Assembly: GCA_027488975.1 (NCBI GenBank)
Contig: JAIYAQ010000027.1
Location: 1 to 64,000, forward strand
Origin: Cyanobium sp. E1_MAG_00006
Lineage (GTDB): Bacteria; Cyanobacteriota; Cyanobacteriia; PCC-6307; Cyanobiaceae
Length of the DNA stretch: 64,000 nucleotides
Direction: 5' to 3'
The position numbers and the translations under genes are program-made. Below, in pieces: positions 55,940 to 64,000 of the stretch. The notes beneath the pieces are model-generated. The model ran no database searches, was not told the origin of the DNA, and worked only from the letters and a program-made list of their open reading frames with translations. Every line of letters starts with the position of its first letter. The first letter of the stretch is position 1.

Positions 55940-56056
55940 TCACATCGGGTGGAAGAGCAGATCGGGATAGAAGCGGTTGAACTCGATCAGGATGCCGGCG
56001 GTGATCGTGAACCAGATCGCGGCAAAGACCGGAGCGGTGGTGAGGAACTTTTGCAT
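55940..56056 (-). CDS. psaJ: Photosystem I subunit IX (PsaJ)
   Basis: A 38-residue protein from ATG at 56054-56056: begins [20 protein letters not shown], continues [18 protein letters not shown]. One transmembrane helix with the typical PsaJ start and the [10 protein letters not shown] end. It sits at the PSI rim and helps hold PsaF. GGAGG-like CCTCCGATG context (TTTCCTCCG in the leader) gives little start ambiguity. It follows psaF by 39 bases, the standard psaFJ operon, and is followed by a strong terminator. Confidence 0.96.
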   Translation of the reverse strand: MQKFLTTAPVFAAIWFTITAGILIEFNRFYPDLLFHPM

Positions 56057-56095
56057 CGGAGGAAACCCTGGTGAGGAGGACTGGGGAGACGGTGA

Positions 56096-56575
56096 TCAGC
56101 GGGGTGAAACGGTCACCTTGCTGTCGGACTCGGTGAGCTTGCCGCCGGTGAGTTCGGCGAAGGCTGCAATCGGCCAGGTGGCGGCGCCCAGGGTGCTCTT
56201 GAAGGCGAGAGGCAGATCGATCTGGATCTCCTTCATGGTGGCGTCCTTATCGCCGCGGATGGCGATCAGGTAGCTGCGGCCGGCCCAGCCAATGCAGCCG
56301 GCGATGTAGAGGAAGGCGATGCCCGGAATGATGAAGTCGCCGGCGTGGCTGAGGCGACCGTCCACGATCAGGTGGGGCAGCCCATCAGTGCCGCACACGG
56401 CCTGGCTGTACATCTCGAAGCGCGCCTTGGCCTGCGGCGTGGCGGCAGCGGAGGCGCGCTGCTGGAAGCGGGCGCTCTCGGAGCAGGGGGTCAGGCCAGC
56501 CACGTCGGCCTTGGCCACAGGGGCGAAGCCGAAGAGCAGCAGGGCGGAAATCAGAACGGCGAAAAGGCGGCGCAT
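56096..56575 (-). CDS. psaF: Photosystem I subunit III (PsaF)
   Basis: 159 residues from ATG at 56573-56575. Signal peptide (RRLFAVLISALLLFGFAPVA, cleavage after AKA at residue 23), mature start DVAGLTPCSESARFQQRA, lumenal domain with PHLIVDGRLSHAGDFIIPG, then a membrane helix (FLYIAGCIGWAGRSYLIAI) and IQIDLPLAFKS. It is the lumen-exposed docking subunit of PSI near the plastocyanin/cytochrome c6 site. Divergent from tsaD across 115 bases, which should hold its promoter. Confidence 0.97.
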   Translation of the reverse strand: MRRLFAVLISALLLFGFAPVAKADVAGLTPCSESARFQQRASAAATPQAKARFEMYSQAVCGTDGLPHLIVDGRLSHAGDFIIPGIAFLYIAGCIGWAGRSYLIAIRGDKDATMKEIQIDLPLAFKSTLGAATWPIAAFAELTGGKLTESDSKVTVSPR

Positions 56576-56690
56576 CGGGTCCTGAGCTGGATGGCGTGCT
56601 GGGTTGTGCTTTGCCGCTGCCCAGCTGCACAGAGCAGCCGCTGCACGGCAGGATGTCACTTGCGGACAGTAGGGGAGCCCTTCAGAGCTG

Positions 56691-57758
56691 ATGCCGACAC
56701 TGCTGGCCCTCGAAACAAGTTGTGACGAGTCGGCGGCAGCGGTGGTGCGGGATCAGCGGGTGCTGGCGAGTGCCGTGGCCTCACAGGTTGAGGAGCACGC
56801 CCGCTGGGGAGGGGTGGTGCCGGAGATCGCCTCGCGGCGGCATGTGGAGGCCCTGCCGGGGTTGATCGAGCGGGTGCTGGCCGATAGCGGTGTTGCCCTG
56901 GCCGATCTGGATGCGATCGCCGCCACCGTGGCCCCGGGCCTGGTGGGGGCGCTGCTGGTGGGTTCGGTCACCGGCCGCACCCTGGCGCGGCTGCATGGCA
57001 AGCCCTTCCTCGGGGTTCACCACCTTGAAGGGCATCTCTGTTCCGTGCAGCTGGGTGACCCCCTGCCGCCGGGGCCTTACCTCGTGTTGCTGGTGAGCGG
57101 CGGCCACACCGAGATGATCCGCGTCGATGGCCCCGGCCGCTACACGCGCCTGGCCCGCAGTCGCGACGATGCCGCCGGCGAAGCCTTCGACAAGGTGGCT
57201 CGCCTGCTGGAGCTGGGTTACCCCGGTGGGCCGGCGATCGAGGCCGCGGCGGCAGACGGGGACCCGGCGCGCTTTCGCCTGCCCAAGGGGCGGGTGTCGT
57301 TGCCGCAGGGGGGCTTCCATCCCTACGACTTCAGCTTCAGCGGCCTGAAGACCGCGGTGCTCCGCCTCGTGCAGCAGCTGCGGAACGACGAGGCCGCTGG
57401 CGGAGCACCGTTCCCGCTGGCGGATGTGGCCGCCAGCTTTGAGCAGGTGGTGGCGGAGGTGCTGGTGGAGCGCACCTGCCGTTGCGCCCGCGATCAGGGG
57501 CTGGCGACGATTGTGCTGGTGGGGGGTGTGGCGGCCAACCGGCGTCTGCGCGGCTGCCTGGAGCGGGTCTGCCGTCAGCAGGGGCTGCAGTGGCGGGCGG
57601 CGCCGCTGGCCTTCTGCACCGACAACGCCGCCATGATCGGTGTGGCGGCGGAGCAGCGGCTGCAGGCCGGCGGTGTCAGCAGCACCGGCCTCGCGGTGAC
57701 GCCACGGCTTGCACTTGAGGAGGCTGCGGTTCTCTACGCGCAGCAACCAGCCTTCTGA
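56691..57758 (+). CDS. tsaD: tRNA N6-threonylcarbamoyladenosine transferase TsaD
   Basis: 355 residues. ASKHA fold: [18 protein letters not shown], metal-binding His111 and His115 in [46 protein letters not shown], and [14 protein letters not shown]. It transfers threonylcarbamoyl to A37 of ANN-decoding tRNAs with TsaB/TsaE partners encoded elsewhere. Complete length. The hli gene follows after 35 bases. Confidence 0.97.
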   Translation: MPTLLALETSCDESAAAVVRDQRVLASAVASQVEEHARWGGVVPEIASRRHVEALPGLIERVLADSGVALADLDAIAATVAPGLVGALLVGSVTGRTLARLHGKPFLGVHHLEGHLCSVQLGDPLPPGPYLVLLVSGGHTEMIRVDGPGRYTRLARSRDDAAGEAFDKVARLLELGYPGGPAIEAAAADGDPARFRLPKGRVSLPQGGFHPYDFSFSGLKTAVLRLVQQLRNDEAAGGAPFPLADVAASFEQVVAEVLVERTCRCARDQGLATIVLVGGVAANRRLRGCLERVCRQQGLQWRAAPLAFCTDNAAMIGVAAEQRLQAGGVSSTGLAVTPRLALEEAAVLYAQQPAF

Positions 57759-57761
57759 ACT

Positions 57762-57782
57762 CCTTAAGGTACTGAGACTCAG
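57762..57782 (+). promoter_or_regulatory. Two adjacent palindromes upstream of hli
   Basis: CCTTAAGG (57762-57769) and CTGAG-A-CTCAG (57772-57782) lie side by side in the 35-base gap between tsaD and the hli start. They could be operator half-sites or a leader structure for a light-responsive gene; no consensus promoter is clear. Short palindromes can arise by chance. Confidence 0.35.
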
Positions 57783-57793
57783 CGGCAGTTGCG

Positions 57794-58009
57794 ATGGCCA
57801 CCGCTCACCCAAGCTCCGATGAAGCCCTGGCTCCTGCTGCCCTCGAAGCGTCCGACTCGACCGTGCTTGAAGCCGGTCCTGAGGAGCTGAATCAGTGGAA
57901 GCGCGGCTTCACGCCCCAGGCTGAGATCTGGAATGGCCGCATGGCGATGGTCGGCCTTTCCGTTGGCCTCACGGTGCTTCTGATCGCACGGCTGAGCGGC
58001 CACGTCTAA
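57794..58009 (+). CDS. High-light-inducible (Hli/Scp) chlorophyll-binding protein
   Basis: 71 residues. An Ala/Glu-rich N-terminus precedes the one-helix chlorophyll a/b-binding motif AEIWNGRMAMVGLSVGL, with the conserved ExxNGRxAM residues, and the helix ends LLIARLSGH. Hli proteins bind chlorophyll and carotenoid, dissipate excitation and protect PSII assembly under high light. The longer N-terminus (about 45 residues before the motif) is at the larger end of the group. It is convergent with pilT, only 16 bases apart, across a GGCTTAAGCC palindrome (58010-58019). Confidence 0.93.
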   Translation: MATAHPSSDEALAPAALEASDSTVLEAGPEELNQWKRGFTPQAEIWNGRMAMVGLSVGLTVLLIARLSGHV

Positions 58010-58025
58010 GGCTTAAGCCAGGGCA

Positions 58026-59267
58026 TCAGACCTTGCCGCGCAGGGTCATGGCCAGTTCGCTCGGCTTGAGGCTCTGAGCCAGAGCATCCTCGGGCTCCAC
58101 CCGGCCCTCCTCCACCAGCGCCTGCAGGGCCTGATTCGAGGTCTGCATGCCGTCGAATCTGCTGCGCCGCATGATCTCCTCGATCTCATCGAGTTCGGCC
58201 CTCTGGATGTAGTCCTTGCAGGCTTCGGTGTTGATCAGGATGTCGTGATAGCCGGTGCGCTTGCCATCGGTGGTCTTGATCAGCCCTTGGGCGATCACAG
58301 CCAGCAGGGCTTCGGACACAGACCGACGAACGGAATCCTGCTCCGTGGGCGGGAACATGCCCAGAACCCGTTCCACCGTTTTGATGGCGGAGTTGGTGTG
58401 CAGGGTGCCGAACACCAGGTGGCCGGTCTGCGACGCCTCCAGCGCCGTGGCCAGGGTTTCGCGGTCGCGGATCTCACCGATCAGGATCACATCGGGATCT
58501 TCCCGCAGGGAGGCGCGCAGGGCGTTGTGGAACACCTTGGTGTGCTGGCCCACCTCGCGGTGACGGATCAGAGATTCACGGCTTTCGTGCACGAACTCCA
58601 CCGGGTCCTCGATCGTGAGGATGTGGCGCTTCATGTGCGAATTGATCCAGTCGATCATCGCCGCCAGGGTGGTGCTCTTGCCCGAGCCGGTCGGGCCGGT
58701 CACGAGGATCAGCCCCTTCGGCCGGGCGCAGAGCTCCGGGAGCACCTGCGGCAGGTTCAGATCCTCCAGTGTGAGGATCTTCTGGGGAATCAGGCGAAGC
58801 ACCATCGCTTCACCGCGCACCGATTCGAGCAGGTTGATGCGAACCCGCACGAACGGGAAGGCAAACGAGCCGTCGAATTCCTTGTCCTGAATGAAGGCGT
58901 AAACCTGTGCGGGCTTGAGCATCTCCCGCATCCAGCCCTGGAAGGTGGCATGGTCGGTGATCGGCCAGCCGGTGCGCAGCATCTCCCCCCGGGCCCGGTA
59001 GCGGGGCTCCTCGCCCACCCCCAAGTGCACGTCCGAGAAGTTGTTGTCGTTGGCGATCTTGACGATCGCCTCCAGGCTGCTGGGCTGCGGTCCGTTCAGG
59101 GCGCCGTCGTGGGGCCTGGTGGTGGGCGTCATCCCGGCCGCCGCCATCGCCGCCGCCGCTGTGCCGGACGGTGCCATCACCGGCGCGACAGGAGTGAGCG
59201 GCTCCGCGGCCGGCGCGCCCGGCATCGGCGGGAACAGGCTCGTGGGAAAGGGCGAATCGGGGCTCAC
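58026..59267 (-). CDS. pilT: Type IV pilus retraction ATPase PilT
   Basis: 413 residues. After a 60-residue Pro/Ala-rich extension comes the PilT N-domain (IVKIANDNNFSDVHLGVGEE), Walker A GPTGSGKSTTL, the Asp box HILTIEDPVEFVHESRES, Walker B VILIGEIRDRETLATALEAS, His box GHLVFGTLHTNSAIKTVERV and the AIRNLIRE-like region replaced by ELDEIEEIMRRSRFDGMQTS. It powers pilus retraction for motility and DNA uptake. No pilB or pilC is adjacent. The ATP-site motifs are complete; the long N-terminal tail is unusual. Confidence 0.93.
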   Translation of the reverse strand: MSPDSPFPTSLFPPMPGAPAAEPLTPVAPVMAPSGTAAAAMAAAGMTPTTRPHDGALNGPQPSSLEAIVKIANDNNFSDVHLGVGEEPRYRARGEMLRTGWPITDHATFQGWMREMLKPAQVYAFIQDKEFDGSFAFPFVRVRINLLESVRGEAMVLRLIPQKILTLEDLNLPQVLPELCARPKGLILVTGPTGSGKSTTLAAMIDWINSHMKRHILTIEDPVEFVHESRESLIRHREVGQHTKVFHNALRASLREDPDVILIGEIRDRETLATALEASQTGHLVFGTLHTNSAIKTVERVLGMFPPTEQDSVRRSVSEALLAVIAQGLIKTTDGKRTGYHDILINTEACKDYIQRAELDEIEEIMRRSRFDGMQTSNQALQALVEEGRVEPEDALAQSLKPSELAMTLRGKV

Positions 59268-59389
59268 GTTCGCAGCGTATTCAGCGTTGTCTCAGCTTCG
59301 CTGGAAAAGCCCTGCTTGTCAGGGCCTTTCTGCCACCCTGCCTAGGATCGACGATCCAGTCCGGCCGCACTGAGCAGCCCCCCGAACGC

Positions 59390-60502
59390 GTGAGCAGATC
59401 CCACCACGTCACGATCGTGCTCGGCACGCGCCCCGAAGCCATCAAGCTGGCGCCGGTGATCCAGGCCTTCCAGCAGGCGGAGGGCTTCCGCACCCGGGTG
59501 GTGCTCACCGGCCAGCACCGCGAGATGGTCGCCCAGGTGATGGATCTCTTCGGTCTGTCGGCGGATCGGGATCTGGCTCTGATGGCCCCACGGCAGACCC
59601 TCACCCACGTCACCTGCGCGGCGCTGCAGGGGCTGAAGGAGGAGTTCGCCGAGTATCCCCCTGATCTGGTGCTGGTTCAGGGCGACACCACCACCGCCTT
59701 CGCCTCCGCCCTGGCCGCCTTCTACGAGCAGATTCCCGTTGGCCACGTGGAGGCCGGCCTGCGCACCGACGACCTCTTTGACCCCTTCCCGGAGGAGGCC
59801 AACCGCCGTCTGATCTCGCAGCTTGCTCTGCTGCACTTCGCCCCCACCGAGCGTTCCGGTGCCAACTGCCGCGCCTCGGGGGTGATGGGGGAGGTCCTCG
59901 TCACCGGCAACACGGTGATCGATGCGCTGCTGCTGATGGCCCAGAAGGCGGCGCCGTTCGCACTGCCGGGTCTTGATCAGGCGACCCATCGCCTGATCCT
60001 GGCCACCGTGCATCGGCGTGAGAACTGGGGGGATCGCCTGCAGGACATCGGCCGCGGCTTCCTCGATCTGCTGGAGCGCTTCCCGGACACGGCCCTACTG
60101 CTGCCGCTGCACCGCAACCCGACGGTGCGCGAGCCGCTGCAGGCCCTGCTCGGCGACCACCCGCGGGCGTTCCTGACCGAACCGCTCGACTACGACCGGT
60201 TGGTGGCTGCCATGAAGGCGTCCACGCTGATCCTCACCGATTCCGGTGGCCTGCAGGAGGAGGCCCCGGCCCTGGGCAAGCCGGTGCTGGTGCTGCGGCG
60301 TACCACCGAGCGTCCCGAGGCGGTGGATGCCGGCACCGCCCGGCTGATCGGCACCGACAGCGCCGACATCCTGCGGGAATCGGCCCTGCTGCTGCAGAAC
60401 CCCGAGGCGTATGACGCCATGGCCCGCGCCCACAATCCCTTCGGCGACGGCCAGGCGAGTGCGCGGATCGTGGAGGCGAGCCGCCGCTTCCTGACGGCCT
60501 GA
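59390..60502 (+). CDS. wecB: UDP-N-acetylglucosamine 2-epimerase (non-hydrolysing)
   Basis: 370 residues from GTG. GT-B fold epimerase: TIVLGTRPEAIKLAPVIQAF, VVLTGQHREMV, VLVQGDTTTAFASALAAFYE, GHVEAGLRTDDLFDPFPEE, ATVHRRENWGDRL, and LTDSGGLQEEAPALGKPVLV. It converts UDP-GlcNAc to UDP-ManNAc for surface polysaccharide. It stands alone, about 120 bases after divergent pilT and convergent with the HlyD-like gene; no ManNAcA dehydrogenase (wecC) is near. Confidence 0.95.
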   Translation: MSRSHHVTIVLGTRPEAIKLAPVIQAFQQAEGFRTRVVLTGQHREMVAQVMDLFGLSADRDLALMAPRQTLTHVTCAALQGLKEEFAEYPPDLVLVQGDTTTAFASALAAFYEQIPVGHVEAGLRTDDLFDPFPEEANRRLISQLALLHFAPTERSGANCRASGVMGEVLVTGNTVIDALLLMAQKAAPFALPGLDQATHRLILATVHRRENWGDRLQDIGRGFLDLLERFPDTALLLPLHRNPTVREPLQALLGDHPRAFLTEPLDYDRLVAAMKASTLILTDSGGLQEEAPALGKPVLVLRRTTERPEAVDAGTARLIGTDSADILRESALLLQNPEAYDAMARAHNPFGDGQASARIVEASRRFLTA

Positions 60503-60555
60503 GCGCTGTCTCGAGCTGTTCGGGCAACGGCTGAGGCCGTGCCTGCGGGAGACCG

Positions 60556-61761
60556 TCAGTCCCCGCCGCGCTTCTTCTTGGCCCAGGGTGGCAGGTCGAT
60601 GAACAGGCGTTCACCTGGGCGAACGCCCTCGAGGATCTGGGTGTCGCGCCCGCTGCTGGATCCCAAGCTCACGGGGTGGAAGGTGGGCTGGTTGTCCTTG
60701 CCCACCAGCAGTACGCCCGGGCGGCCGTCCTCTGTCACCACCGCGACGGTGGGAACCAGGGTGCGTGAGGCCAGGGCGCCGGTGTTGAAGTCGATGTCGG
60801 CGGTCATGCCGATCCGCAGTTCCGGTGGCGGCTGCAGCAGCTCCAGCTTCACCTCGAAGGAGGTGACGTTGTTGAGCTTCTCAGCCCGCGGTGCGATCTG
60901 GCGGACCCGGGCGGCGAAGCGCCGATCTGGGAAGGCATCAACCCGCACGCTGGCGCTCTGGCCGACCCGGAGGCGGCCGATATCGCTCTCGGGCACCTTG
61001 GCGATGGCCTCAAGGCCCTGGGCGAGCTCCACGATCGAGGAGCTGCTGGCGCCGGCGGTGGCGCTGGCGGAGGTGGTGGGGGTCACATAGGCGCCCGGAT
61101 CGGCGAAGCGGGCCGTGACCACCCCGCCGAAGGGGGCGCGCACCGTGAGCTCGCCGCTCTCGATCCGGCGCTGCTCCAGCCGTTGCTGGGCCGCCTGTGC
61201 GGCTGCCCGATCCACCAGATAGGCGGCGCGGATGCGGTTGTAGTCGTTCTGGCTGATCGCCCTCTGGCGGTAGAGCCCCTCATTGCGCTGCAGCTCGCTG
61301 CGGCTGCGGGCCAGCTGGGCCTGGGCGGAATCCAGCTGGGCCTGCAGCTCCTGCAGGCGGTCGTTCAGGTCACCGCTGTCCATCCGGGCGATTGGCTGGC
61401 CGGTGCTGACGCGATCGCCCTCCTCCACGAACAGCTCCTCGAGAACTCCCTGGCGCTTGGGGCTCACGTTCACCTTGCGGAATGCTCCCAGCTCGCCGCT
61501 GGCGGTGATCACCCCGGGGAGGGAGCCCTCGCGGGCCAGAACGGTGTACGTGGCAAGGTTGCGCTGCTGGGTGGCACTGCGGCGCTGGTTGAGAACGGCG
61601 CTGCCGCCGCCGATCAGCAGGGCGCCCGCCAGCAGGCCGGCCCAGAGGCGCCGTCGCCGCAGCCAGCGGCGCCGACGGGCTGTGGGGGTGGGGATCCCTG
61701 CGCCGGCCGCGTCGCCAGCCGCTGGCCCGGGGCCCTGGCGCTGGGGGGCGGGTTGAAGCAT
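60556..61761 (-). CDS. HlyD/DevB-type membrane-fusion (adaptor) protein
   Basis: 401 residues. A basic N-terminus and one membrane anchor (LWAGLLAGALLIGGGSAVL) precede a barrel-sandwich hybrid half (GVLEELFVEEGDRVSTGQPI), a coiled-coil hairpin (LQELQAQLDSAQAQLARSRS), the second half (LTVRAPFGGVVTARFADPGA), and a beta-barrel/membrane-proximal domain (IGRLRVGQSASVRVDAFPDR). Such adaptors link inner-membrane MacB-like or RND pumps to an outer-membrane channel. No pump gene is adjacent; the MacB-type ATPase at 17.7 kb is a distant candidate. Convergent with wecB. Confidence 0.88.
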   Translation of the reverse strand: MLQPAPQRQGPGPAAGDAAGAGIPTPTARRRRWLRRRRLWAGLLAGALLIGGGSAVLNQRRSATQQRNLATYTVLAREGSLPGVITASGELGAFRKVNVSPKRQGVLEELFVEEGDRVSTGQPIARMDSGDLNDRLQELQAQLDSAQAQLARSRSELQRNEGLYRQRAISQNDYNRIRAAYLVDRAAAQAAQQRLEQRRIESGELTVRAPFGGVVTARFADPGAYVTPTTSASATAGASSSSIVELAQGLEAIAKVPESDIGRLRVGQSASVRVDAFPDRRFAARVRQIAPRAEKLNNVTSFEVKLELLQPPPELRIGMTADIDFNTGALASRTLVPTVAVVTEDGRPGVLLVGKDNQPTFHPVSLGSSSGRDTQILEGVRPGERLFIDLPPWAKKKRGGD

Positions 61762-61900
61762 GACGGTGCTGATGGCAATACAGCGGCGCTGCTCCTAGTC
61801 TCACTGGTCGCCTTGGCGGCTGTGGGTTGGTGTGGGGCGGATCACCGTCTGCTGTGGCTCCTGGCCGGGCGCCCGCCCCGGCGGCCCGTAGATTTCTGTG

Positions 61901-62992
61901 ATGCTTAAAGCCGGAATCGTGGGTCTGCCCAACGTGGGCAAATCGACCCTGTTCAATGCCCTCGTGGCCAACGCCCAGGCCGAGGCGGCCAACTATCCGT
62001 TCTGCACGATCGAGCCCAATTCCGGGGTTGTTTCGGTGCCGGATCCGCGCCTGCAGCAGCTCTCGGATCTCAGCCGCAGCAAGGAGATCATTCCGACCCG
62101 TGTGGAGTTTGTGGATATCGCTGGCCTGGTGAAGGGGGCCAGTCAGGGGGAGGGTCTGGGCAACAAGTTCCTGGCCAACATCCGCGAAGTGGACGCCATC
62201 GTTCACGTGGTGCGCTGCTTCGAGAACGACGATGTGATTCACGTGTCGGGATCGGTGGGACCGGCACGCGATGCCGAGGTGATCAACCTGGAGCTGGGCC
62301 TGGCGGATCTCTCGCAGGTGGAGAAGCGCCGCGAGCGCCTCAAGAAGCAGGTGCGCACCAGCAAGGAGGCCCAGAGCGAAGATGAGGCCCTCGAGCGCAT
62401 CCAGGCGGTGCTCGAGCAGGGCGGTGCGGCCCGCAGCGTGAGCCTCAGCGATGAGGAGGCCGCGATGGTGAAGCCGCTCGGGCTGCTCACCGCCAAGCCG
62501 ATCATCTACGCCACCAATGTGAGTGAGGACGACCTGGCGGCAGGCAATGCCTACTGCGAGGAGGTGGCGGTTCTGGCGCAGGCGGAGGGTGCCGGCACCG
62601 TGCGCATCTCGGCGCAGGTGGAGGCTGAGCTGATCGAGCTGCCGGAGGAGGATCGTGCCGAGTTCCTCGCCGGCCTGGGGGTGGAAGAGGGCGGTCTGCA
62701 GAGCCTGATCCGCGCCACCTACGCGCTGCTGGGGCTGCGCACCTACTTCACCACCGGTGAGAAGGAGACTCGCGCCTGGACGATCAAGGCCGGCATGACC
62801 GCCCCCCAGGCGGCCGGTGTCATCCACACCGACTTCGAGCGCGGTTTCATCCGTGCCCAGACCATCGGCTGCCGCCAGTTGATCGAGGCCGGCTCCCTGG
62901 CCGAGGCCCGCACCAAGGGCTGGCTGCGTGCTGAAGGCAAGGAGTATGTGGTGGAGGAGGGCGATGTGATGGAGTTTCTGTTCAACGTCTAG
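61901..62992 (+). CDS. ychF: Ribosome-associated ATPase/GTPase YchF (OLA1 family)
   Basis: 363 residues from ATG at 61901 (a GTG directly before is less likely). GIVGLPNVGKSTLFNALVAN is the P-loop, DIAGLVKGASQGEGLGNKFL the switch region, a coiled-coil arm follows (VEKRRERLKKQVRTSKEAQS), then the TGS domain at the C-terminus (RAWTIKAGMTAPQAAGVIHT, ending VVEEGDVMEFLFNV). YchF binds ribosomes and prefers ATP. The family is universal and the match is full length. Confidence 0.96.
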   Translation: MLKAGIVGLPNVGKSTLFNALVANAQAEAANYPFCTIEPNSGVVSVPDPRLQQLSDLSRSKEIIPTRVEFVDIAGLVKGASQGEGLGNKFLANIREVDAIVHVVRCFENDDVIHVSGSVGPARDAEVINLELGLADLSQVEKRRERLKKQVRTSKEAQSEDEALERIQAVLEQGGAARSVSLSDEEAAMVKPLGLLTAKPIIYATNVSEDDLAAGNAYCEEVAVLAQAEGAGTVRISAQVEAELIELPEEDRAEFLAGLGVEEGGLQSLIRATYALLGLRTYFTTGEKETRAWTIKAGMTAPQAAGVIHTDFERGFIRAQTIGCRQLIEAGSLAEARTKGWLRAEGKEYVVEEGDVMEFLFNV

Positions 62993-63007
62993 GAACAGGG
63001 GAGCGAC

Positions 63008-63067
63008 GACGGTCGGTGCACCGTCTGCAGGTGGCTGCGACAACCGATGGGTCGCTGCCAACCCATC
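63008..63067 (+). promoter_or_regulatory. Two consecutive perfect hairpins after ychF
   Basis: GACGGT-cggtgc-ACCGTC (63008-63025, 6-bp stem) and GATGGGT-cgctgcca-ACCCATC (63046-63067, 7-bp stem) lie in the ~80 bases after the ychF stop. Neither has a T-run, so they are not classical intrinsic terminators; they may be factor-dependent termination sites, RNA-stability elements, or a leader for the next small gene. The second ends four bases before the ATG at 63071. Confidence 0.45.
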
Positions 63068-63070
63068 ACA

Positions 63071-63307
63071 ATGGCTCCAGAGCGACCGATGGACATGACC
63101 TCCGAACAGTCCGCCACCCAGTCAGGCGACGCCCAGCACGTCCACGACTTCGATGCCCAGAAGCAGCTGCATCAGCAGATTCGCAACGATCCCGACTACG
63201 ACGACTGGGAGTACGGCACCGAACCCCTGCCCCATGAGGCCTGGGTGCCACGGCTGAGCGAGGGCGGTGGCAACGAGCCCTCCCCAGAGCAGCGCGCCTC
63301 GGCCTGA
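63071..63307 (+). CDS. Small acidic protein, unknown function
   Basis: 78 residues from ATG at 63071 (MAPERPMDMTSEQ); ATGs at 63089 and 63095 are alternatives, and one at 63047 lies inside a hairpin stem. The sequence is polar and acidic with FDAQKQLHQQIRNDPDYDDW and EYGTEPLPHEAWVPRL, no membrane segment and no cysteines. The Asp/Trp/Tyr-rich centre looks conserved rather than random, but I recognise no family. No strong ribosome-binding site is visible for any start. Confidence 0.5.
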   Translation: MAPERPMDMTSEQSATQSGDAQHVHDFDAQKQLHQQIRNDPDYDDWEYGTEPLPHEAWVPRLSEGGGNEPSPEQRASA

Positions 63308-63331
63308 GCTCAGGGCCTGATCAGGTCCGGA

Positions 63332-64000
63332 TCAGCGCCTGGGTCTGGCCCGCCGGTGAATCGGTTGCACCAGGCACAGGCTGCCGGCGCAGATCAGGGC
63401 CACCAGAGTCCACAGCACCACCCCATGACCCTGGGCATCCAGCAGCAGCCCCGCCAGCAAGGGTGAGGCAAACGCGCTGAGCGCAAAGCACTGTGAGAAC
63501 AGGGCCATGGCCAGCCCTGCATGCCGCGGTGGACTGAGTTCCACCACCGCTTCGGTGGCCGTGGGCAGGAACGCGGCTTCTCCCAGGGCCAGCGGCACAA
63601 GGGCCAGCAGCACCACCCACACGCCGCTCCGGGAAAGAGCGGACAGGGCCAGCAGGCCAGCACCAAGGGTGAAGCAGGCCATGCTCAGACCCAGACCGAC
63701 TGCCACGGGGCGTCGAGCCAGGGTCTGCCCCACCGGCCACTGGAGCAGCAGCAGCAAGCCCAGCTGAACGCCGATCAGCAGGGCGCTCATGTGCTCAGGC
63801 TGGGCGGCCCTTTCCAGGCCGCCACGGACGAGATCCAGAGGCAAGGCGCTCTGCAGGAGTGCCGGGATCGCCGTCGCCACCAGCGACAGGCTGAGCAGCG
63901 GCAGGAGTGGCGGCAGCCAGAACTCCAGCGCCAGGCCCCGTTCCCCATGGCCGCTGCTGCGGGTTGGCCCCGGCAGAGGCTGCCGCAGCAGCAGCAGCAC
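63332..64000 (-). CDS. Major facilitator superfamily transporter (N-terminal half beyond window)
   Basis: The last ~222 residues of an MFS protein; the start lies past the right edge. After a cytosolic linker (RQPLPGPTRSSGHGERGLAL) six hydrophobic helices follow: FWLPPLLPLLSLSLVATAIP, MSALLIGVQLGLLLLLQWPV, AVGLGLSMACFTLGAGLLAL, WVVLLALVPLALGEAAFLPT, LAMALFSQCFALSAFASPLL and GVVLWTLVALICAGSLCLVQ. This is the C-terminal bundle of a 12-helix carrier, related to drug/sugar efflux-type MFS. Substrate unknown. Its stop lies 24 bases after the small acidic gene, convergent. Confidence 0.85.
   Translation of the reverse strand: MLLLLRQPLPGPTRSSGHGERGLALEFWLPPLLPLLSLSLVATAIPALLQSALPLDLVRGGLERAAQPEHMSALLIGVQLGLLLLLQWPVGQTLARRPVAVGLGLSMACFTLGAGLLALSALSRSGVWVVLLALVPLALGEAAFLPTATEAVVELSPPRHAGLAMALFSQCFALSAFASPLLAGLLLDAQGHGVVLWTLVALICAGSLCLVQPIHRRARPRR

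Overview
The window is a chromosome segment of a unicellular picocyanobacterium of the Synechococcus/Cyanobium type. Diagnostic genes are photosystem I psaF and psaJ, cytochrome b6f petC and petA, ndhB of the NDH-1 complex, a high-light-inducible (Hli) protein, a cyanobacterial AbrB-like regulator and a full cytochrome aa3 oxidase locus. By eye about two thirds of the bases are G or C, which fits a Cyanobium-like lineage better than low-GC marine forms; that placement is inference.

Layout. Positions 1-11609 (minus strand) are one uninterrupted reading frame of at least 3,869 codons running off the left edge: a giant surface or secreted repeat protein. It has a DUF4347-type head, a degenerate zincin-like segment (EELGH), a Big-1/invasin-like module and about 23 cadherin-like or CSPG-like modules. 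It is divergent from an AraC-family regulator (11716-12675), and a 10-bp perfect inverted repeat lies in the gap. From there to the right edge the window is dense core genome. 12.6-17.7 kb: DUF721/zinc-ribbon protein, Vipp1, thioredoxin, PLP aminotransferase, BirA, M23 peptidase. 17.7-20.0 kb (minus): MacB-type ATPase and ndhB. 20.1-26.3 kb: topA, a lipoprotein, DUF2232, a CobT-like protein and a PotD-like lipoprotein, mostly overlapping. 26.4-30.1 kb: aldo/keto reductase with ferredoxin-like cysteines, bifunctional nuclease family protein, ribE, a DUF308 protein, cyAbrB.

30.1-37.6 kb is the respiratory oxidase locus: ctaC-ctaD-ctaE on the minus strand, divergent from ctaA-ctaB (heme A synthesis) followed by an ABC-2 exporter. 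37.6-48.7 kb: nanE, groEL with a GGM tail flanked by two small unknown proteins, fabG, a K+ channel, a GT9-like protein, ispD, LD-carboxypeptidase, ubiA, an exopolyphosphatase and a RodZ-like protein. 48.9-53.5 kb: tRNA-Val, cobM, lgt, petA, petC (all minus), DUF3067 and tatC. 53.5-64.0 kb: NFACT/RqcH-like, gmk, psaJ/psaF with a clear terminator, tsaD, hli, pilT, wecB, an HlyD-like adaptor, ychF, a small acidic protein, and an MFS transporter cut by the right edge.

Functional links: CtaA/CtaB make the heme A used by CtaD. TatC is the likely translocase for the Rieske protein encoded beside it. Lgt can process the lipoproteins at 22.9 and 25.2 kb. NanE and WecB both touch ManNAc metabolism. 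The accessory part is the giant gene. Its serine and valine codon choice changes at least twice along its length, it ends at the window edge in exact 423-bp units, and its head carries a zincin-like motif missing the first histidine. No CRISPR array, prophage, insertion sequence or complete novel operon was seen. No gene-free stretch exceeds about 230 bases.
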